Below, piece by piece: positions 23,437 through 31,627 of a DNA stretch of 43,678 nt. The first letter of the stretch is position 1. Every line of letters begins with the position of its first letter. Under the pieces are notes generated by a model. The model saw nothing but the letters and a program-made list of their open reading frames with translations. It did not search any database and was not told where the DNA came from. A program made the translations under genes and the position numbers. Source of the DNA: a virus. Location of the stretch: positions 1-43,678 of IMG/VR virus record IMGVR_UViG_3300009618_000002; one strand, 5' to 3'.

Positions 23437-24145
23437 TGGGTCTCCTGTCTGCAATAAAGTGCCGATTGCGCGCCAGCATGGTAATGAACGCAGCGTTTGC
23501 GTGTTTCTCGATGCTGCGCTGTTTGTCCTCAAGCCATGCGGTAGAGGCCAGCGTGGGCTTGCGCTTTACGCTCTGGTAAATGTCCTCAACCGTCTTGGCG
23601 TAGTTGTCGTCATCGCGCTCCTCTTCGTCTTTGAGAAAGCGCAGTTTGGCTTCTACAGAAAGCAGCATGGATGCCTTAATGATCGGCACCATCATTTCAA
23701 TGATTTCCGTTGAAAGGGGAAAAGCATGTAAAAAAAGTTGTCCCTTTTCCGCCCACTTTGCGATCAACTGCAAAGCAATCTGATAGCTGCCGTGATAGGG
23801 ATATTGCCCCAAAAGTTGCAAGCCGGTTTTCGTACATTTGTTGGCAGCATAGAATGCAACATCCGATTCCGGGGGAATGTGCGGCATCTCCACACATTTC
23901 CCTGCATCGCACCACTGCAGCAGCATCCAGTGCGGGAGACCGTCGCCTAAAAGAATGTCGCGGTATCCCCTGAACCAATCACCTTCAGCTTCCCACTCGC
24001 CGCCCTGCCGCACGGTTTCCGTTTGCGCCCAGGCTAGGCGAAAGTTTGGCTGGCCGTAGCGATTGACGCCGCCAACTTCCGTAAGCCGCGCCTGAAATTC
24101 CGGCGGACATTGCAACCGTTCCGGATTGTCAGCCGCCGATGGCAT
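23429..24145 (-). CDS. Hypothetical protein between GroES-like and zinc-ribbon genes
   Basis: A 238-residue soluble protein. The start at 24145 lies inside the end of the GroES-like gene (17-base overlap), and the stop overlaps the next start by 8 bases. The N-terminal half is beta-rich with many Trp residues (FRLAWAQTETVRQGGEWEAEGDW is one stretch); the C-terminal half is helical (FPLSTEIIEMMVPIIKASML and ELR-like helices). Three Cys in the middle (CDAGKC, NKCTK) could bind metal. No family is recognised. Placement suggests a head-completion or capsid-associated protein. Confidence 0.65.
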   Translation of the reverse strand: MPSAADNPERLQCPPEFQARLTEVGGVNRYGQPNFRLAWAQTETVRQGGEWEAEGDWFRGYRDILLGDGLPHWMLLQWCDAGKCVEMPHIPPESDVAFYAANKCTKTGLQLLGQYPYHGSYQIALQLIAKWAEKGQLFLHAFPLSTEIIEMMVPIIKASMLLSVEAKLRFLKDEEERDDDNYAKTVEDIYQSVKRKPTLASTAWLEDKQRSIEKHANAAFITMLARNRHFIADRRPNA

Positions 24146-24536
24146 AGGTCACGCTTTCAATGAGTTTTACATCGTAGAAGCGCACAAGTTGATAATCCTC
24201 GCCATCCACGCTGATCGGCTCGGCATTGAACTTGCCAAAGGTCACGACATCGCCCGGTTTCACCAGAGGTTTCTCGCCTTCAAGTTCCGGCCCTACTGCG
24301 ACCACAACGCCCTTATTCGGCGATTGCTGCACTGATTCGGGAATCACAAAATGCGTTCCGGCGTAAGTCGTCTCTTTCGCGTTCTGCCGCACCAGAAGAT
24401 AATCCCTGATCGGTTTCGGCTCGGAGAAAACGCGGTCCACTTCGGCGAGCGTGTACGGCGGATCTTCTACGCCGACTGTACTGGTGCGCCGATCCACAAT
24501 CTCTGTTACAGGTTGTCCTATGCATTCGTTTTCCAT
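24129..24536 (-). CDS. GroES/Cpn10-like co-chaperonin
   Basis: A 135-residue protein with AAGGAG four bases before the ATG at 24536. After about 38 leader residues, the segment KPIRDYLLVRQNAKETTYAG, the IPESVQQSPNKGVVVAVGPE part, then VKPGDVVTFGKF and the closing VRFYDVKLIESV align in order with GroES (IRPLHDRVIVKR, then the mobile loop and KGEVLAVG, then VKVGDIVIF and end IMSESDILAIV). GroES caps the GroEL cage; phage versions such as T4 gp31 change the cage to fold the capsid protein. This gene follows the capsid gene directly. The leader is longer than in bacterial GroES and the mobile loop differs. The family call is strong; the role with capsid is inferred. Confidence 0.86.
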   Translation of the reverse strand: MENECIGQPVTEIVDRRTSTVGVEDPPYTLAEVDRVFSEPKPIRDYLLVRQNAKETTYAGTHFVIPESVQQSPNKGVVVAVGPELEGEKPLVKPGDVVTFGKFNAEPISVDGEDYQLVRFYDVKLIESVTYAIGG

Positions 24537-24600
24537 CGGTCTCCTTGTGCGTAGAGGCCGCACCAATTAGCGCGGCCCCTACATTCTTCGAGTTACATCG

Positions 24601-25956
24601 TCAAATTGTTGGGACCGAGGCATCGTACACGTACAGTTGATGCCGCGGAGCACTACAGGCCAAGTTAAAACTGACCTCGTAGGTGAACTGTGTCGCGGTC
24701 AACCAGCCGCCCGTTGATGTTCCGGCGGGGACTGGCATGACAGTATTCCCACCGCCGTAGTCGTAAAGCTGCAGCGGGACCAACTCGCCCATGTACCAAT
24801 CCGAGGAGAGCAGCATGTCGATGCGCCCCAGTGGTTGCACATAGGAGAGATGGACTTCACGGCCGCCATACGTCCCCTGAAAATACTTGCGGCTGGTGTC
24901 GGGGACTTTGCCGGACGGTCCGGGGGTGTCCGAGTTCTGGGTGATCTGCTTGTTGTAGTAGTTGGTTTGCGCGACAGCAAGCGCCTGATCTTCGCCGAAG
25001 ATGTAGAAGCCGCTGTCCTTGGTCTTGTTGTCGCCGCCCATCGCACGCCCCAGTAACGCCTCAATGCGCTGCGAAAGCGAAGCTGTGACCGAGCCGCCGT
25101 TCAAATAGATGGACGAGCTGGAAATGCGCGACGGGTAGGTGGCACGATTGATGCCAGCGATGGTGCCGCTGGTTGCTGAGTTGATCCAGCCGGTCGTGCC
25201 GATGATGCCGTTGCCGCCGGTTGCCTGACCATTGGCGCCGTACACCATCATGTAATCCCCCGCTGCAACGTCTGCCGAAAGGCTGGTGCCATTCGTTAGC
25301 GTACTGCTATTGTTTGCCAGCCCGCCATAGAAGTACAGCGTGGAGGTCACTGGATCGTTGACTTGGACCGTCGCATAACCCTTGCTCGTTGTCGCTTCCG
25401 AGGCAAAGAACGCAACGATCTGGTTATCGGTGAACGCCATCGCGCGCACTCCGACAATCGAACCAGGGCCAGTCTTGTTGATGGTTGCCGTGGTCGGAAT
25501 CTGCGAGATCGCGCCCGAACCATCGCCGTACATCAGCCCTTCAATACCAGCCATGGTCGAGTCGAGCGAGTTTTTCAGTTCTTCGGCCTTGAGCGAAATC
25601 AGACCGCGCTTCTTACCGTTCGTGGCAAGCTGGGCCAGATGGGTCATCTGGTTTACAGCGAAATTCCAGACCGGCGACAGGCAGAAATCCTGCCACACGG
25701 ACATATTGCCGAGACCCAGAGCATTGCCGTCTCCGGTGCCTTGCTGGATGGCGGCGCCACCCTGCACGCGGAACGGAACACGGAACGACGGACGGCTTGC
25801 GCCGTTCGCATAGGTTGCGTAGCTGACGGGGACGGAGGTAAAGCGGTCCTTTGCCAGCGAGTAAAGGGTTTTGCTCATGGGAATGAGCGAAGGAATTTCC
25901 GTCGAAAAGGCTTCAATTTCAACGGCTTCTACTGCGGATTCTACACCGGCTGCCAT
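24601..25956 (-). CDS. Major capsid protein candidate (HK97-type)
   Basis: A 451-residue protein. The start at 25956 has a GGAG site, and a 148-base gap separates it from the scaffold gene, one of the longest gaps in the operon. Residues about 120-140 (SLKAEELKNSLDSTMAGIEG) resemble the long spine helix of HK97-fold capsids, followed by a beta-rich P/A-domain region and a C-terminal beta end. Position after portal and scaffold, size near 450 residues and a hydrophobic, low-Cys composition fit a major capsid. A cement or decoration protein is less likely. Highest expression is expected here. Confidence 0.8.
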   Translation of the reverse strand: MAAGVESAVEAVEIEAFSTEIPSLIPMSKTLYSLAKDRFTSVPVSYATYANGASRPSFRVPFRVQGGAAIQQGTGDGNALGLGNMSVWQDFCLSPVWNFAVNQMTHLAQLATNGKKRGLISLKAEELKNSLDSTMAGIEGLMYGDGSGAISQIPTTATINKTGPGSIVGVRAMAFTDNQIVAFFASEATTSKGYATVQVNDPVTSTLYFYGGLANNSSTLTNGTSLSADVAAGDYMMVYGANGQATGGNGIIGTTGWINSATSGTIAGINRATYPSRISSSSIYLNGGSVTASLSQRIEALLGRAMGGDNKTKDSGFYIFGEDQALAVAQTNYYNKQITQNSDTPGPSGKVPDTSRKYFQGTYGGREVHLSYVQPLGRIDMLLSSDWYMGELVPLQLYDYGGGNTVMPVPAGTSTGGWLTATQFTYEVSFNLACSAPRHQLYVYDASVPTI

Positions 25957-26104
25957 GGCGATTTCTCCATAGACGGACTAAAGGCGTCCATCAGTTGACG
26001 GAGCAAGGTCTCTACGTCTGGAGAACTTTCAGCCACTACGCAGTTAACGAGGTGCGGCTCTTTGCGGCGTCAGTTCACTACTACGGAAAATCATACACCC
26101 TTTG

Positions 26105-27388
26105 TCAAGCGGGCTGCCGCCGCCACGTCACAAAGCGCCCATCCTTCAAGTAGCCCTGCCCCTTGATAAGCAGCAGATCAGCATCAGGGCGGTTCAGGTC
26201 CAGTTGTGAGTTCGGAGGCCGCGCCGAGATAAGCAGCGGACCGCCTCCCGCCGCCGTCTGTGGCGTGGTTGGCTTGACGACACCCGTTCCTGCCGGTTGC
26301 ACTGCGCCGCCGCGGGGAGCGCCGTAGATCGACTTGGCGACCTCAAACGCCTTTTCCTTGGCGCGGCGCGTAAACTCCCCGGCAACGAACGAGGCCACGC
26401 TATCCACGCTGCGCTTCTTGTTCGCCCGTCGCAAATTGGCCTGCTGCTTGTAATTCTCATCCGCGTTCATGTCCTTGATGATGGTCTGCACAAGGGTTTC
26501 GCGGTAATGCGCTTTTTGCGCATCGTTCAATTTGTACTGCTTGGCGTACTGATCGACCAGGGCCGTAAGTGGGCTGGCAACATCGGCGTTCACCTTGGCA
26601 GTTACGCCATCGGAAAATATCTGTTCGCGCTCTTGATTCAGCGCCTCCTGCTGTTTCTTGATCTGCTCAGCCTGAGGATTCTGCGCCGTCGCTCCCATCT
26701 GGCGGGTCTGCTGTGCATTCTGGCGCTGCCCCTTGAACCATTCAGAAAGCATTTGCAGGCCGGTTTTCACCCGCGCCGGGTCGGTTTCAGCGAGAAGCAT
26801 TTCGAGGTGGCTTCCGAGACCAGCCTGTGTCAGCAAGTCCACGGCATACGGGCCGACTGCGCTTGCCAGAGCCGCTGGATTGGTCTTTTCCAGACGTGCA
26901 AGGTAGTGCGGGGCTAACTGCGCGGCTCCTTGCGGATAATCCTCAAAAAAGCTATCCAGCACTGCGGGATCACCAGATTCAAGCCCGGTTTCCTGCGCAT
27001 CATAGCCCGCAAGCCGCTGCTGCGCCTGTGCGATGGCTTCCGCACCGCCGGCGGCTTCGATCAATTGCTTGGCCTCAAGAGCCTTTTGCGGAGCGTCAAA
27101 AGCACCTTTCCAACCCTGGGTCTCGCGGAAAAACGCATCGGCCATCTGCTTGAGGACCGCTTTTTGCTCAGGATGCGCTTCAGCTAACGTCCGTACTGCG
27201 TCACGAATGGCTTTTCCGGTCACTTGCTGCGGTATTTCGAGCTGTTGTGCTTCCTGCTGTTGACTTTCTTGATTCCCTCCCACATTTTCGACGCTTGACA
27301 CTACACCAGCATCGGATTCGACGGAGGTTTCGGTAGATTGGCCTGGTTCCGCGCCTAAAGAGGCGACATCGATCACATCAGTTGCCAT
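26105..27388 (-). CDS. Scaffold protein candidate
   Basis: A 427-residue protein. The ATG at 27388 has AGGAG before it. The first 60 residues are acidic and Gln/Ser-rich (SVENVGGNQESQQQEAQQLE). The middle (about 65-300) is helical and Gln/Ala-rich, and the C-terminal 100 residues are basic with KKRSVDSVASFVAGEFTRRAKE, the kind of basic end that binds capsid subunits. Acidic start, helical centre, basic end and placement directly before the capsid gene match scaffold proteins of tailed phages. No protease domain is seen, so scaffold removal by a fused protease is unlikely. Confidence 0.72.
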   Translation of the reverse strand: MATDVIDVASLGAEPGQSTETSVESDAGVVSSVENVGGNQESQQQEAQQLEIPQQVTGKAIRDAVRTLAEAHPEQKAVLKQMADAFFRETQGWKGAFDAPQKALEAKQLIEAAGGAEAIAQAQQRLAGYDAQETGLESGDPAVLDSFFEDYPQGAAQLAPHYLARLEKTNPAALASAVGPYAVDLLTQAGLGSHLEMLLAETDPARVKTGLQMLSEWFKGQRQNAQQTRQMGATAQNPQAEQIKKQQEALNQEREQIFSDGVTAKVNADVASPLTALVDQYAKQYKLNDAQKAHYRETLVQTIIKDMNADENYKQQANLRRANKKRSVDSVASFVAGEFTRRAKEKAFEVAKSIYGAPRGGAVQPAGTGVVKPTTPQTAAGGGPLLISARPPNSQLDLNRPDADLLLIKGQGYLKDGRFVTWRRQPA

Positions 27389-27403
27389 TTTGGTCTCCTG
27401 TGG

Positions 27404-27538
27404 TTATTTTCCGTGAAATTTGACCTTGATTGCTTTCACCGCGCCTGCATTCGGCACCTTCAACTCAATTTTGCCCTTGCTCGTGCCCTTCTTGAGCGCG
27501 AAAACGCTTTTGTGCGACTTTTCCGCATCGTTTTTCAT
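27404..27538 (-). CDS. 44-residue basic protein
   Basis: A 44-residue basic peptide starting MKNDAEKSHKSVFALKKG and ending VKAIKVKFHGK. The ATG at 27538 overlaps the upstream stop by one base (TGATG), and the stop is 15 bases before the scaffold start. It looks like a compact all-beta or beta-hairpin protein with high Lys content. I do not recognise it. Its place between the zinc-finger gene and scaffold suggests a head-assembly helper or a regulator of the operon, but neither is shown. Confidence 0.6.
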   Translation of the reverse strand: MKNDAEKSHKSVFALKKGTSKGKIELKVPNAGAVKAIKVKFHGK

Positions 27539-27726
27539 CATCCCTCCGAATAATCCTCGTGTTTAGGACGTTCGGCACCATTTCTTTCAAGGGCGTTGTG
27601 CCAAACCATATGTAAAGAGCGCCGTTCATCGTCTACAAGGGCACCGCAGCGGCTGCAAATTGAGTATTGCTGACCAGAAAAAAACATTTTGTCGGGAGCA
27701 ATGAAAAATTCGCCAAGAGTAGGCAT
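27538..27726 (-). CDS. Small C2H2-type zinc-finger protein
   Basis: A 62-residue protein beginning MPTLGEFFIAPDKMFFSG. CSRCGALVDDERRSLHMVWH gives Cys-x2-Cys-x11-His-x3-His, a zinc-finger arrangement. The ATG at 27726 shares a base with the stop of the histidine phosphatase gene. Nearby phage genomes often place such finger proteins in the head module. DNA or protein binding is inferred. Confidence 0.65.
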   Translation of the reverse strand: MPTLGEFFIAPDKMFFSGQQYSICSRCGALVDDERRSLHMVWHNALERNGAERPKHEDYSEG

Positions 27727-28346
27727 CAGGAGCCCCCGAATTGAGCTGTTTCTGCCGTTCCATAGACGGGTTTTACAAAATGCGTTTTACCATCCCAATA
27801 AATCTCAGCTACGCCCCCAGGCTTCACATTTTCTCCGGCAATAGCTTCAACTTGGCGGGCTCCCAGCGTGAGGTTTACAAGTGCTGTCACGACCGAATTA
27901 TGACAAACAAACAAGATCATTCCTCGATCTCGTGACATTTTAAGGCTTGCCGACCAAAAACTGAACTGACGCGCCTCAAAGTTCTCTAAACTTTCTCCCT
28001 CCGGTATAGAAATTCCAGGGTTTTCGACAAATAGGTGTAATGCGTCTTGATTCTCTTTTCGTGCGAGTCCAGAAAATATTCCGAGCCGCCAAGGAAAAAG
28101 GCCGCGATGCTGAAAGACCCGTAGACCCATTTTTGCGGCCGCAATATCCGCTGTAACAAAAGCCCGTAGAAGAGGAGACGAAATGATTTCTGTAACCGGG
28201 TAATTCTGGATGAAATCTGCGGCGAGGTGTGCCTGCGCAACCCCTCTTTCGGTCAACGGTACATCTCGCCATGAGCGAAAAATTCCTTGAGCGTTGTCTG
28301 ATGCCTCTCCGTGTCGGAGAACAAGCGCAATCGGTCTCTCCGCCAT
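27726..28346 (-). CDS. Histidine phosphatase (phosphoglycerate-mutase-like)
   Basis: A 206-residue protein. The ATG at 28346 overlaps the portal stop by one base (TGATG); the TTG at 28349 is rejected. The family core is intact: RHG at residues 11-13 (phospho-acceptor His12), SSPLLRA with Arg61, PEGES with Glu118, and CHN with His149. The superfamily moves or removes phosphate on small molecules or proteins through a phosphohistidine. It sits between portal and scaffold, an unexpected place for an enzyme. The substrate is unknown; a sugar phosphate, nucleotide or protein phosphate is possible. Confidence 0.86.
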   Translation of the reverse strand: MAERPIALVLRHGEASDNAQGIFRSWRDVPLTERGVAQAHLAADFIQNYPVTEIISSPLLRAFVTADIAAAKMGLRVFQHRGLFPWRLGIFSGLARKENQDALHLFVENPGISIPEGESLENFEARQFSFWSASLKMSRDRGMILFVCHNSVVTALVNLTLGARQVEAIAGENVKPGGVAEIYWDGKTHFVKPVYGTAETAQFGGS

Positions 28347-30832
28347 CAAAGTCTCCGCTTTGTCCTTTGCTTCACTTCCATAAAAGGCGTTCTGTTGATC
28401 GTTTCGGTTTCCTGCTCGTTCGGCGCCGTCAGGCTGGCGGGATCGGTCTGAATACCAGCCTGTAGCTGCAAAATTTGCGCCTGCTGTGCAGGATCGAGTT
28501 TGCCGGTCAGCGAAACCTTCGGCGGCGGCGCCACAGCCTGCTTCAACTTCTGTGCCATATCGTCATGCGCTTTCCAGAACAGATAGACGTTTGTCCACTT
28601 CTTCCAGTTTGGCCCCTGTCCCGGCGGTTCCTTCTCTGCTTTCCGCCTGAGACTGCGCCCGTCCGACTCGCCCATCCAACTCAAAAGCGTGGCCGCAATC
28701 GTGGTGTGATCCTCACTCTTGTCTTGAGCTACTGGAACCGACGGCAGGTATTGGGGAGTCTGTTGCAACTGTTGCTGGAGTTGATTGACTTGTTGCTCCA
28801 TCTGCGCGCCCTGCTGGATTTCTTCGGGCGCAAGCTGAATACCGGACTGCACGGCTGTCGCAGCCAAAGTTTTGGCCTGCTCGTGAGTTTCATTCAGAGT
28901 CGTCAGCGCGTCATTCAGCTTGGCCCAGGCGGGATTCAATGCCGGTTCCGAGTCCAACAGCCGCTCAATATCTTCGAGTGCGCCATCTTCCCAGTTCGCT
29001 TCATCCACCGTGATAACGTCATCCAGACCGAGACCCTTGACAATCTCGCGCGTGTTCGATGGGCGAGCAACCACGGCGGCAACTTCCTGGTTCTGCATCG
29101 CCATATCGAGAACCTGTAAAATCTTTGCCTCACGTTGCGCTCCGCTCTCTGGAATGGCATTGATGGTTTCAGGCCGGCACCGGGCATTACCTTTCATGTT
29201 TTCGGGGTTCACCGTCACATCGCCGTATCCCGGCACGTTGTCCGCAATCTCTTCTGCACCGTTTTCCGCGCAGCATTTTGCTGCCTGACCAACGGCCGAT
29301 GCAAACATGCAGTTCGCGACGATCCATGCCGTTCCAATGCGCTCCAATGCCTGCTGCAACCTGATCTGCGTGGCACCAACGGTATTATCCTCGCCCTCCC
29401 CGGAACCGAAGAGAGCGGGAGTCGCCCCATCAATCGACTGCATCAGCGGGCCGACATACCACTGGAACATCTCGGCCATGCCGGGAATTGGCGTAGGAGC
29501 CGCCGTTTGTGTCACCAAATCGGCCATCGGGCGGCCTTCTTGCACGGCCACCTGGATAAACCGCGAGGGCGTGTTCTCCAGTTTCGCGTAAGCCTCGGCA
29601 TTAAACGCCTGATCGTCCAGCACCGTTACCGGAATGGCCGTTCTTACGAACTTGTCCCACAGATCAGCCCAGATGTTGATGCGCTTCTGAATCGGAATGT
29701 CGCTCGATCCCAGCGCCCGCCGGTTTTGCCCGAATCCGCGGCAGAACATGCCCAGCGCCAGGTGTTCATCCATCGACTCGTTCCATCCACAGGTAAATTC
29801 CTTGCCGTGCATGATGACGAACAGGCCATCGGGGAATTCCTGGAGCAACCAGTTTCTCTGCGTGGCTGAGATTCTATCGTCAAAGTAGAGCCCCGGACGA
29901 TACCATTGATAGCTAACCGTGGCCTCGCGTATACCGCTTGTTCCCGTAATGTACTTGCCAACAATGCCGATGCGAGTGTTGATTCTGGCAATGCGCTCAA
30001 ACTCAAGTTCTCCGGCAGTCCCCCACGAAGGTTTGATCTTATCGCCCATCCATGGATATTTAGCTCTTTCGAGAGCATAATCTGCCTCCTCGTAGATATG
30101 CGCGTAGCCGCACTCGGCAAGCGTGTCCACCATCATCGGGAGCTTTGTCTCCAGCACTCCATGCAGGCTGGTAATCTCGCGGCGGCGAATCTCGCCGGAA
30201 TCCTCCGTCCCGAACTTCTTATCCGCCATGGTGCGCGTCCAAAACAACCCGCGCGGATCGGTCCACGCCAATCCCATGACGCCGCGCTGTAGCTGAATCG
30301 AGTCGTTGACCTCGCACCAGAGATGCTTGTACTTGTTCGACTCATCAGCGCAGGCCACATCGGGCGGGTTTTTCGAATTATTAGGAGTGAAATTGACCTT
30401 GATCTTGCCGCGGCACAGGGCGCTCGTCAGAATATCGCCTTGAGCGCTGTAAATATTTGTTGCGTATAGGTTTGCATCGTTATTTTCAGCTAAACCGTTT
30501 TGATTCCGTCCCGCCGTCCCACCCACAATCTGCCAGCCGCCAGCAGTTCCGCTCTCAAGATACTGGTAGCCGCGGTCCATGTGGCGCTCTTCCCAGACCT
30601 GCAGCACGGAAAACCGTCTTGCGGCCTCATCCGCCTGCGAACATTGCTCAGAAAGCGTGGTAAAGACTCCGATCAGGGCTTTATCGACCTTCTCCACATC
30701 CTCCGGCTTCCAGACCTTCTGGCTGGTGATGATCGACGGCGCTAACTCCCCCGGCGCGTATTCTTCGGCCACTTCCGCCTTTTGCGCTTCGTCGGGGTTC
30801 AGATCGGCAGACTGCGAAACCTGGTCAGGCAT
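28346..30832 (-). CDS. Portal protein
   Basis: An 828-residue protein with the ATG at 30832 coupled to the upstream stop (TAATG). It lies just after the terminase group and before scaffold and capsid, the standard portal position. Residues about 60-150 (TTLSEQCSQADEAARRFSVL and the RHMDRGYQYLE part) and 430-560 (GPLMQSIDGATPALFGSGEG, then VGATQIRLQQALERIGTAW) fit the clip-wing-stem layout of large portals in P22-like short-tailed phages. The last 200 residues are Gln-rich helices (QMEQQVNQLQQQLQQ), a likely barrel. The portal is the ring at the DNA entry vertex and docks the terminase. Large size and gene order support the call. Confidence 0.84.
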   Translation of the reverse strand: MPDQVSQSADLNPDEAQKAEVAEEYAPGELAPSIITSQKVWKPEDVEKVDKALIGVFTTLSEQCSQADEAARRFSVLQVWEERHMDRGYQYLESGTAGGWQIVGGTAGRNQNGLAENNDANLYATNIYSAQGDILTSALCRGKIKVNFTPNNSKNPPDVACADESNKYKHLWCEVNDSIQLQRGVMGLAWTDPRGLFWTRTMADKKFGTEDSGEIRRREITSLHGVLETKLPMMVDTLAECGYAHIYEEADYALERAKYPWMGDKIKPSWGTAGELEFERIARINTRIGIVGKYITGTSGIREATVSYQWYRPGLYFDDRISATQRNWLLQEFPDGLFVIMHGKEFTCGWNESMDEHLALGMFCRGFGQNRRALGSSDIPIQKRINIWADLWDKFVRTAIPVTVLDDQAFNAEAYAKLENTPSRFIQVAVQEGRPMADLVTQTAAPTPIPGMAEMFQWYVGPLMQSIDGATPALFGSGEGEDNTVGATQIRLQQALERIGTAWIVANCMFASAVGQAAKCCAENGAEEIADNVPGYGDVTVNPENMKGNARCRPETINAIPESGAQREAKILQVLDMAMQNQEVAAVVARPSNTREIVKGLGLDDVITVDEANWEDGALEDIERLLDSEPALNPAWAKLNDALTTLNETHEQAKTLAATAVQSGIQLAPEEIQQGAQMEQQVNQLQQQLQQTPQYLPSVPVAQDKSEDHTTIAATLLSWMGESDGRSLRRKAEKEPPGQGPNWKKWTNVYLFWKAHDDMAQKLKQAVAPPPKVSLTGKLDPAQQAQILQLQAGIQTDPASLTAPNEQETETINRTPFMEVKQRTKRRL

Positions 30833-31023
30833 TACTGCACCCTCGTAAACCGCCCCACAAAGTCATCCACCGTTCGGCACAGGCGGTCAATCTTCTTGCC
30901 CATCGCCGTCCATTCAAGCGACAAGCGCGTGTTTTCGGTCTGCACATCGCCCAGCATTTGACGCAGCACGTTGTTATCGTGCTCCAGATCGTCAAGACGC
31001 TGGTTTACTGTTCTGGTCTCCAC
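30832..31023 (-). CDS. Small coiled-coil protein
   Basis: A 63-residue protein starting at a GTG (31023) with AAGGAG seven bases before it. It is a single coiled coil (RLDDLEHDNNVLRQMLGDV, then ENTRLSLEWTAMGKKIDRL). The end is coupled to the portal start. It overlaps the 37-residue gene 30992-31105 by 32 bases. It is likely a head-assembly helper or portal partner. Confidence 0.65.
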   Translation of the reverse strand: METRTVNQRLDDLEHDNNVLRQMLGDVQTENTRLSLEWTAMGKKIDRLCRTVDDFVGRFTRVQ

Positions 31024-31105
31024 TCTTCGACTCCTTGGGACGAAACACGCGCTCCCACGCTCGCCGATACTGCTCCGTTACCGGCTTTTGCTTCTCGAAG
31101 TCCAT
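30992..31105 (-). CDS. 37-residue basic peptide
   Basis: A 37-residue peptide beginning MDFEKQKPVTEQYRRAWERV. The ATG at 31105 overlaps the upstream stop (TGATG). It fills the gap between the 88-residue gene and the coiled-coil gene, whose ribosome site lies inside this frame. The middle is an amphipathic basic helix. It may exist mainly to couple translation. No family is recognised. Confidence 0.5.
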   Translation of the reverse strand: MDFEKQKPVTEQYRRAWERVFRPKESKSGDQNSKPAS

Positions 31106-31371
31106 CAGGCACCCGGTATCTGCAGCGGCGCGGCCTTCGTCGCCTCGGCATCCTGATCCATCGGCTGCTCACCTTCCATTGCCTGCGCGACATCATCGCC
31201 CGTGTACCCGAGCGCCTTCAACTGATTCACGAGCCCCATCGCCTTCGGATCGTCCTGAATCGACTTCGGTTGCTGATTCGCCGGCTGCACCGTTCCGGCC
31301 GCCAGTCGAGCGTTGTGGTGCGTCGACGCCATGCCGCTCGAAAATTGCGTTCCATCATTCGCCTGTGGCAT
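31105..31371 (-). CDS. 88-residue hypothetical protein, terminase-portal interval
   Basis: An 88-residue protein with the ATG at 31371, overlapping the preceding 90-residue gene by 17 bases. The first 50 residues are polar and Gln/Asn-rich (NARLAAGTVQPANQQPKSIQ), followed by a small helix pair (MGLVNQLKALGYTGDDVAQAM) with the look of a UBA-like two-helix motif (LGYTGDDV), and an acidic end. It could recruit another protein. No family is recognised. Confidence 0.6.
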   Translation of the reverse strand: MPQANDGTQFSSGMASTHHNARLAAGTVQPANQQPKSIQDDPKAMGLVNQLKALGYTGDDVAQAMEGEQPMDQDAEATKAAPLQIPGA

Positions 31372-31627
31372 TCTCTTTTTCCTCCGTCTCTGGATTGGCG
31401 CGTCTCCACGCCCGGTACTCGTCCCAGCCCCGCGGCTGCACCGGCGTCAGCTTCCCGTCCGGTTCCTGCTTGTACTGTATTTTCATCGCAGGGCGCTTCG
31501 CAGACTCGATCAGCGCCTCCTGCAACTCATCCACGCGCCGCTGTTTCTGCGCCAGTTGCTCCTTGAGCCAGACAATCTCCCGCTCAAGATGCGCGCGATA
31601 CGGGAAAATCAAGGCTATCAAGTTCAT
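31355..31627 (-). CDS. 90-residue coiled-coil protein after the large terminase
   Basis: A 90-residue protein starting at an ATG (31627) that overlaps the terminase stop as ATGA. A short hydrophobic start (MNLIALIFPY) leads into a coiled coil (HLEREIVWLKEQLAQKQRRV), and the C-terminal part is polar with Trp (PRGWDEYRAWRRANPETEE). The N-terminal segment may sit at the membrane or pack on another helix. It is a probable packaging or head accessory. Confidence 0.62.
   Translation of the reverse strand: MNLIALIFPYRAHLEREIVWLKEQLAQKQRRVDELQEALIESAKRPAMKIQYKQEPDGKLTPVQPRGWDEYRAWRRANPETEEKENATGE

Noticed and set aside
25957-26104. The 148-base gap before the capsid gene as a promoter region
   Set aside because: TTGACA is present on the minus strand at about 26103-26108 but no good -10 follows at 16-18 bases. 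I left it unannotated.
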